Assembly: GCA_025938035.1 (NCBI GenBank)
Contig: JAICQE010000034.1
Coordinates: 1 to 28,736 of the forward strand
Direction: 5' to 3'
DNA from: Vicinamibacteria bacterium
Lineage (GTDB): Bacteria > Acidobacteriota > Vicinamibacteria > Vicinamibacterales > UBA2999
DNA length: 28,736 bases
The notes beneath the pieces were generated by a model. The model did not search any database and was not told where the DNA came from. It saw only the letters and a list, made by a program, of their open reading frames with translations. Shown here piece after piece: positions 24,590 to 28,736 of the stretch. Numbering within the stretch: position 1 is the stretch's first letter; the number at the start of each line of letters is the position of its first letter. The position numbers were made by a program, and so were the translations under genes.

Positions 24590-26509
24590 TTACCGGGTCA
24601 TCGCCCAGTCCCAGTGCCTTCCCGCCCGCTGCACCGAGAACTCGACATCCTCGGCCAGCATGAACCCGCTCTTGACCAGCGCCAGGGCCGAGGCACGGAT
24701 GCGAGTCAGATAGTCGTCCTTGTTCTTATAGCGATCCGAAATCAAGGGACGTGGGTCGGCGCTCGTCTGCCGTTCGGCGGGCGTCCGCGGGAACGGGATA
24801 TACGAGCCGAGCAGCGCGACGATTGTCGTGGGGTTGCCGATGCGGCGCGCCCGGAAATTCCAGCCGGTTGTCGTCGCCAGCGGCACGACCTGCTCGGGTA
24901 CCCGAATTCCCGCGATCTCGTTCCCGTCCTCGTCGACTTGCGGCACGAGGAATGGCAGCGATGCCAGCGGTCCTTCGATAACCGTCGGGTCGGCTCCTCC
25001 GGGCAGGACCGGGAATCGCAGGCGGTCCACCGGAGTGAGCGTGCCATTCCGCAGCCTGGGATACAGACTTGGCGGAGCCGGCGTCTTGCCGCTCGCCCAG
25101 AGATGTGCGGCGCGCAGCAGGGCGCGCATCACGTCCCCCTGAGGGATCGGGTTGGGCAGTGCCTGCCCTTGCCCGGGGGCAGGAGGAAAGGCGGCCTCGC
25201 CGTGCTGTGTGCCTGCCAGCAGGTAGCTGCGCACGTTGTCGGGCAGCGTCAGATCGCGCGTGCCGTCCAGCGACGTGTGCGTGAGGGCGGCGGCGCGACC
25301 CTGTCCCCAGTACTCGACGGGGGTGTTCGTGTAGATCACTTTCGGCTGCAGCCGCGACGGATAGCGGGAGAGCAGCCCGTCCCGGCGGCCGGTCGCATCG
25401 GCCTGTTCGAGATCGGTGTACGGGAACTGCGTGGCCGGAAACGACGAATAGCCCGGCAGCGCGAAGCGTTCGTTGAACGATCCCATACCGGCCCCGGCGA
25501 TGTGCGGCCAGACGAGATCGAACGCTTTGCGGTCGCGCTCGTCGGCGTTGAAGCCGTCGTGGAGGAACTGCCGGAGGAATCGGCCGCTCTGCGAGATGCC
25601 AAACACGTAAGCCGTTCGTCCGCGGACGGGAAGGTCGGTCCGATACCGGAACGCTGACGCCGCGTCCCGAATCGCGGCGAAGCCGACGCCAGCCACCCGT
25701 GCCCCTTTGGCCGCGAAGTCGACCTCATAGATCCGGCCGGGCTCGAAACCGGTGTCGAGAATGACGCGCGGACGCCCATTGTCTGCGGGCGTTCCGAACC
25801 GCCAGCTGCTTCTCGGCAGCGGTGTCGGCCGATCGCGGAACAGGGTCCGCACGGTGAGCGTCGCGGACGGATCGTTCGGATCGACCGGCACGTACGAGCC
25901 AGGGAGATCGTTGAACGTCGCGTCGGTGCGTTTTTCGTTCTGAATGGTCGTCACGCGAACGCGACCGGGCACGTTCACCGCCGGCGCCTCGATGCGAAGG
26001 TTCGGCGCCGCGACATCGAACTGCCAGCCGACCCAGACCAGCGTGTAGCCTTCGCGCATCAGGAAGCCGTCGCCCATATGCGCCGCCGTTGTCGGGTCGC
26101 GGTTGTTCTGGGCGCGATTGAAGCGGCCGAGCATCCCTTTGTTGCCGCGGTTGGAGATCTCGAACAGGAGCACGCCGTTGCCCCTGGCCGGATCCGCCGG
26201 CTGCAGGACGAAGAGATCGGCCGTGAAGTGGACCTTGCCGTCCGGTCCCTTCGCGGCATGTTCGAGGTCGACGATGGCCTTGTTGTGCCGATCGGATGGA
26301 TCGAGCGCGAACTCGATCGTTCCCACGAGCTTCTCGTAGGCGCCCGTGTTGCCAAACGGCTGACCGTCCAGCACAGGTGTTCTCGCCGCGATGGTCACCT
26401 TCGTGACCTCCGCGAACGCCGAACCCGGAACCGCGACGATGAACGTGAACCGAACCCAGAACACGAACCAGGCACCGAGAACCGGGAAGCGTGAACTGTT
26501 CCTGTTCAT
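24590..26509 (-). CDS. Secreted alpha/beta-hydrolase domain protein
   Basis: The 639-aa product begins with a signal peptide (hydrophobic WFVFWVRFTFIVAVPGSAFA, cut after AFA) and then a domain typical of large secreted alpha/beta hydrolases (ARTPVLDGQPFGNTGAYEKL, LLFEISNRGNKGML, VWVGWQFDV). The nucleophile elbow is YVFGISQSGRFLRQFLHDGFN split as GIS-QSGR with Ser306 as likely nucleophile. This architecture fits the PF20091 (Abhydrolase_10) family; substrates of characterised members are few. ATG 26509 overlaps the preceding dehydrogenase stop by ATGA, with AGGA six bases upstream. Most of the signal peptide (residues 4-24) is encoded by a copy of the GAACC repeat at 26440-26498. The gene sits exactly between two copies. 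Confidence 0.82.
   Translation of the reverse strand: MNRNSSRFPVLGAWFVFWVRFTFIVAVPGSAFAEVTKVTIAARTPVLDGQPFGNTGAYEKLVGTIEFALDPSDRHNKAIVDLEHAAKGPDGKVHFTADLFVLQPADPARGNGVLLFEISNRGNKGMLGRFNRAQNNRDPTTAAHMGDGFLMREGYTLVWVGWQFDVAAPNLRIEAPAVNVPGRVRVTTIQNEKRTDATFNDLPGSYVPVDPNDPSATLTVRTLFRDRPTPLPRSSWRFGTPADNGRPRVILDTGFEPGRIYEVDFAAKGARVAGVGFAAIRDAASAFRYRTDLPVRGRTAYVFGISQSGRFLRQFLHDGFNADERDRKAFDLVWPHIAGAGMGSFNERFALPGYSSFPATQFPYTDLEQADATGRRDGLLSRYPSRLQPKVIYTNTPVEYWGQGRAAALTHTSLDGTRDLTLPDNVRSYLLAGTQHGEAAFPPAPGQGQALPNPIPQGDVMRALLRAAHLWASGKTPAPPSLYPRLRNGTLTPVDRLRFPVLPGGADPTVIEGPLASLPFLVPQVDEDGNEIAGIRVPEQVVPLATTTGWNFRARRIGNPTTIVALLGSYIPFPRTPAERQTSADPRPLISDRYKNKDDYLTRIRASALALVKSGFMLAEDVEFSVQRAGRHWDWAMTR
26440..26498. 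repeat. GAACCGAACC-type repeat, copy inside hydrolase signal peptide
   Basis: A 59-bp block, the direct counterpart of 24528-24587. The shared core GAACCGAACC(C)AGAACACGAAC differs by one inserted C. Read on the minus strand it encodes Phe/Val/Trp-rich residues of the signal peptide, since its reverse complement is made of GTTC/TTCG units. Confidence 0.8.
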
Positions 26510-27393
26510 TTGAGTCCTGCCATTTCAAAGATCGTTTTCGCCATCACGGAGTTGTCGTCCTCGCCATGGCCGGCGGCCATCGTCGCGTGCAGCAGCTGCT
26601 GGACGACGGCGGTGACCGGCGCGGGGACGTTCTGCTCGGCCAGCGTGGCCACGACGTTGCGCATGTCCTTCGCGTAAAGGTGCGTCTTGAACCCGGGCTT
26701 GAACGTGCCCTTGAGGGCGCGCTCGCCGTGCACTTCGAGGACGCGGCTCTGCGCGAAGCCTCCGAGCAGCGCTTCGCGCACTTTTGCGGCATCGACGCCG
26801 GCCTTCCGTGCCAGCGCGAGCGCCTCCGCCACCACTGCCAGCGTGCCGCCGATCACCATCTGATTACACAGCTTGCAGAGTTGACCGGCTCCTGATTCGC
26901 CCACGTGGACGACCTTCTCCGGGTTGCCCATGACGTCGAGGATTGGCTTCACCGCCAGGAAATCCGCCGCGTCGCCGCCGACCATGATCGAGAGCGTGCC
27001 GTTGATGGCGCCGATGTCGCCGCCGCTGACCGGAGCGTCGAGCATGCCGCCGCCAAGCACGCGCGCCTTGGTGGCGAGCCGTCTTGCCGTCGCCGGCGCG
27101 ATGCTGCTCATGTCGATGATGATCGTGCCCGGCTGCATCGTGGTGAAGACGCCGTCCGGCCCCTCGAGCACGCGCTCGACATCCGGCGAATCGGGAACCA
27201 TGGTGATCACGCGCGACGCGTGGCGGGCCACGTCGGCAGGGGAGGCTGCGCCACGGGCGCCGGCGGCGACCAGGTCGTCAACCGGGCCGCGGCTGCGGCT
27301 GTGGACGACCACCGGATAGCCGGCCTTGAGCAGGTTCTTCGCCATCGGCCGGCCCATCAGACCGAGGCCGATGAATCCAATCGTGTCTTTCAT
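26506..27393 (-). CDS. NAD(P)-dependent beta-hydroxyacid dehydrogenase, 2-hydroxy-3-oxopropionate reductase type
   Basis: The 295-aa enzyme has the Rossmann motif GFIGLGLMGRPMAKNLLKAG at the N-terminus, IIDMSSIAPATARRL, the substrate motif DAPVSGGDIGAINGTLSIMVGG, and GAGQLCKLCNQMVIGG with the catalytic lysine. These match tartronate semialdehyde reductase (GarR/GlxR), although 3-hydroxyisobutyrate dehydrogenase (valine degradation) is a close alternative and would suit the acyl-CoA/methylmalonyl genes elsewhere in the window. The frame is open to 27441, but ATG 27393 (MKDTIGFIGLG) is the family start. A TATACT -10 lies only six bases upstream, so the mRNA may be leaderless. The stop overlaps the hydrolase start, so both form an operon. 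Confidence 0.9.
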   Translation of the reverse strand: MKDTIGFIGLGLMGRPMAKNLLKAGYPVVVHSRSRGPVDDLVAAGARGAASPADVARHASRVITMVPDSPDVERVLEGPDGVFTTMQPGTIIIDMSSIAPATARRLATKARVLGGGMLDAPVSGGDIGAINGTLSIMVGGDAADFLAVKPILDVMGNPEKVVHVGESGAGQLCKLCNQMVIGGTLAVVAEALALARKAGVDAAKVREALLGGFAQSRVLEVHGERALKGTFKPGFKTHLYAKDMRNVVATLAEQNVPAPVTAVVQQLLHATMAAGHGEDDNSVMAKTIFEMAGLK

Positions 27394-27399
27394 GGGGGC

Positions 27400-27405
27400 A
27401 GTATA
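27400..27405 (-). promoter_or_regulatory. Putative -10 of a leaderless promoter for the dehydrogenase gene
   Basis: On the minus strand TATACT (five of six consensus bases) is followed by GCCCCC and the ATG at 27393. A transcript starting at the usual distance from a -10 would begin at or next to the start codon. The -35 region falls in the repeat at 27422 and is poor. Confidence 0.45.
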
Positions 27406-27421
27406 TTCAGGTCTTGAGCGC

Positions 27422-27493
27422 CACGAAGGCACGGAGTTCACGGAGCAATAATTTCAGCGCCAAGGATCTCCGTGCCTTCGTGTCTCCGTGGCC
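27422..27493. repeat. CACGAAGGCACGGAG inverted repeat
   Basis: Perfect 15-bp arms CACGAAGGCACGGAG (27422-27436) and CTCCGTGCCTTCGTG (27468-27482) enclose 31 bases, and short CACGGAG/CTCCGTG units are repeated on both sides (second units near 27439 and 27484). It lies between the divergent dehydrogenase and monooxygenase-like genes and so within both promoter regions. Confidence 0.85.
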
Positions 27494-27508
27494 TTCTCGG
27501 GAGCGTCG

Positions 27509-27802
27509 ATGCACGTTGTTTTGGTACTAGTTACGGTCAGGCCGGAGCTGCTCGAGGAGTTCGAACAGGCGCTCCTGCACAACGCCCGCGAATCGGTCGC
27601 GCGCGATCCAGGCTGCGTCCGGTTCGACGTGAGCCAGCAGCAGGACGATCCGGCCCGGTGGGTGCTCTACGAGGTCTACGACTCGCCCGACGCGCATGCC
27701 GCCCACCGGCGCTCCCCGCACTTCCTGGCCTACGACGCTGTCGCCGCCCGCGCGCTGGTCGATAAGACAGTTATCCGCGCGTCTGGTCGGTACACAACCT
27801 GA
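27509..27802 (+). CDS. Antibiotic-biosynthesis-monooxygenase (ABM) domain protein
   Basis: The 97-aa product is a single dimeric alpha/beta-barrel ABM domain: a first strand VVLVLVTVRPELLEEFEQAL, the characteristic ARESVARDPGCVRFDVSQQ, then WVLYEVYDSPDAHAAHRRSPHF. Relatives include quinol monooxygenases (YgiN) and LsrG; the specific substrate is not predictable. ATG 27509 is chosen over the in-frame upstream start at 27488 because GGGAG lies six bases before it and the upstream codons belong to the repeat. It is transcribed divergently from the dehydrogenase gene. Confidence 0.88.
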   Translation: MHVVLVLVTVRPELLEEFEQALLHNARESVARDPGCVRFDVSQQQDDPARWVLYEVYDSPDAHAAHRRSPHFLAYDAVAARALVDKTVIRASGRYTT

Positions 27803-27812
27803 CCCTTCGAGC

Positions 27813-27853
27813 CTTCGAGAGCCTCAGGGTCAGCCCTGAGCAAAGTCGAGGGG
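27813..27853. repeat. CCCTTCGA...CTCAGGG palindromic repeat
   Basis: Inner perfect 7-bp hairpin CTCAGGG (27823-27829) with CCCTGAG (27834-27840) around TCAG. Outer arms CCCTTCGA (27813-27820) and TCGAGGGG (27846-27853) pair with one mismatch. It lies 11 bp after the ABM gene stop and may stabilise or end its mRNA. No U-tract. Confidence 0.7.
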
Positions 27854-27894
27854 CTGAGACCCCGCGCCGTGATTTGGCGTCGTAAGGATCAGGA

Positions 27895-27922
27895 CCCGCC
27901 TTCGCACGCGTGCTTCGGCGGG
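27895..27922. repeat. CCCGCC...GGCGGG palindrome in the clpC upstream region
   Basis: CCCGCC (27895-27900) pairs with GGCGGG (27917-27922) around a central self-complementary CACGCGTG (27905-27912). Together with the previous element it fills most of the 279-bp gap between the ABM gene and clpC. The rest holds the clpC promoter and leader; nothing else was seen. Confidence 0.65.
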
Positions 27923-27998
27923 GCAGGCCGCTTGCAGGCAGGTGCCCGAAGCGTTCGTCGAACTCTAAGGGAACGTGTGACTTAGCGCGATGCCTCCG

Positions 27999-28027
27999 TT
28001 GGTTCCGCCAGAGCTTTGCCTTATAAT
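27999..28027 (+). promoter_or_regulatory. Sigma-70-type promoter for clpC
   Basis: TTGGTT (27999-28004) and a perfect TATAAT (28022-28027) are separated by 17 bp. Transcription would start near 28034, giving a leader of about 48 nt before ATG 28082. No CtsR, HAIR or CIRCE operator was seen around it. Confidence 0.7.
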
Positions 28028-28081
28028 GGCGACCAAGAAGTCTCGCACTTCTCACCAACCCGTAACTTCTAGGCAGGCCGG

Positions 28082-28736
28082 ATGTTCGAACGGTATACAG
28101 AACGGGCGCGACGAGTCCTCTTCTTCGCGCGCTATGAGGCCAGCCAGCTCGGCAGCATCTCTATTGAGACCGAGCACCTTCTCCTTGGCCTGATTCGCGA
28201 AGGAAAGGGGCTGACGAGCAGGATCTTCGCGCGTTCGCACCTGTCTCTCGAAAACATCCGCAAGGAAATCGAAGGCCGGACGGTCTTCCGCGAGAAGGTC
28301 TCGACCTCGGTCGAGATCCCGTTCAGCGCGGAAACCAAGCGTGTGCTTGGCTTTGCGGCTGAAGAAGCCGACCGGCTGCTGCACAACTACATCGGCACCG
28401 AGCACCTGCTGCTCGGCATCCTGCGCGAGGAGCGCAGCGTCGCCGCCTCCATCCTGATGGAGAAGGGGATGCGCCTCCACACGGTCCGCGAGGACATCGT
28501 CCAGCTCCTCAACGAGAAGACGACGCTGACGCGCGGCGTCAAGGAGACGCCGCTCCTGGCCGAGTTCAGCCGCGATCTGACCGAGGCGGCAATCAAGAAC
28601 TCGCTCGACCCTCTGGTTGGGCGCGACTACGAGCTCGAGCGCGTGCAGCAGGTGCTGTGCCGCCGGACCAAGAACAACGCCGTGCTCATCGGCGAACCGG
28701 GCGTCGGCAAGACCGCCATCGTCGAGGGGCTGGCGC
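28082..28736 (+). CDS. clpC: ATP-dependent Clp protease ATP-binding subunit ClpC, N-terminal part
   Basis: The frame runs off the window after about 218 codons. The start [20 protein letters not shown] and the double Clp-N repeat ([14 protein letters not shown] at about 36-49 and [14 protein letters not shown] at about 106-119) are diagnostic of ClpC. D1 begins with [20 protein letters not shown] and Walker [10 protein letters not shown] near the edge. ClpC is a Hsp100 unfoldase that feeds ClpP and is usually stress-induced; here it shares no visible operator with the hspR operon. ATG 28082 is the only suitable start. Confidence 0.95.
   Translation, partial: MFERYTERARRVLFFARYEASQLGSISIETEHLLLGLIREGKGLTSRIFARSHLSLENIRKEIEGRTVFREKVSTSVEIPFSAETKRVLGFAAEEADRLLHNYIGTEHLLLGILREERSVAASILMEKGMRLHTVREDIVQLLNEKTTLTRGVKETPLLAEFSRDLTEAAIKNSLDPLVGRDYELERVQQVLCRRTKNNAVLIGEPGVGKTAIVEGLA

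Noticed and set aside
27803..28081. CtsR, HAIR or CIRCE operator upstream of clpC
   Set aside because: No match to the GGTCAAA-type, CTTGAGT-N7-ACTCAAG or TTAGCACTC-N9-GAGTGCTAA patterns; only unrelated palindromes and a plain promoter were seen.

Overview
The window is a chromosomal stretch of a GC-rich bacterium, most likely an acidobacterium of the Vicinamibacteria type. That placement is inferred from a VWA protein of the kind named after Acidobacteria (17726-18652), an HspR-regulated chaperone operon, a Lol lipoprotein export system (so a Gram-negative envelope) and many GTRG-headed REP-like palindromes and short-period intergenic repeats. No phage, plasmid, CRISPR, rRNA or tRNA was found. 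No gap between genes exceeds 300 bp.

Layout. 1-2125: 3' end of dnaK, then dnaJ and hspR, a heat-shock operon with its own repressor. 2244-4309: a DnaC/DnaI-like ATPase and a HemW-like radical SAM protein, each preceded by a short-period palindromic repeat. 4341-5584: two tandem secreted paralogues of unknown function separated by a strong intrinsic terminator, then a convergent small outer-membrane barrel gene (5600-6085, minus). 6124-9499: an acyl-CoA dehydrogenase, a MeaB-type GTPase and a methylmalonyl-CoA epimerase fused to a metallo-beta-lactamase-fold hydrolase. This is a tight operon for branched-chain/propionyl-CoA catabolism through methylmalonyl-CoA. 9574-11654: an unknown membrane protein (minus) and a DUF1206 protein. 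11758-13650: MTA phosphorylase and a PfkB/adenosine kinase, a purine and methylthioadenosine salvage pair. 13739-17637 (minus): a membrane-embedded spermidine-synthase-like protein, translationally coupled to an IMPDH/GMP-reductase-family enzyme with CBS domains.

17726-24530 (plus): a secreted VWA protein, then a chain of overlapping or abutting genes: DUF2085, two small membrane proteins (one only 57 aa), VanZ-like, ribH, nusB, lysS, lolC/E and lolD. 24590-27393 (minus): a 2-hydroxy-3-oxopropionate-reductase-type dehydrogenase overlapping by ATGA a secreted alpha/beta hydrolase. 27509-27802: an antibiotic-biosynthesis-monooxygenase-domain protein. 28082-end: the 5' part of clpC behind a recognisable sigma-70-type promoter.

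No defence or biosynthetic island is visible and most genes are housekeeping. The unusual content lies in (i) a set of short-period palindromic intergenic repeats that supply stop codons and even a signal peptide to neighbouring genes, (ii) GTRG-headed REP elements, one of them inside the MeaB coding sequence, (iii) the epimerase-metallohydrolase fusion, (iv) an IMPDH-like enzyme with an altered active-site loop and flap, and (v) the tandem secreted paralogues.
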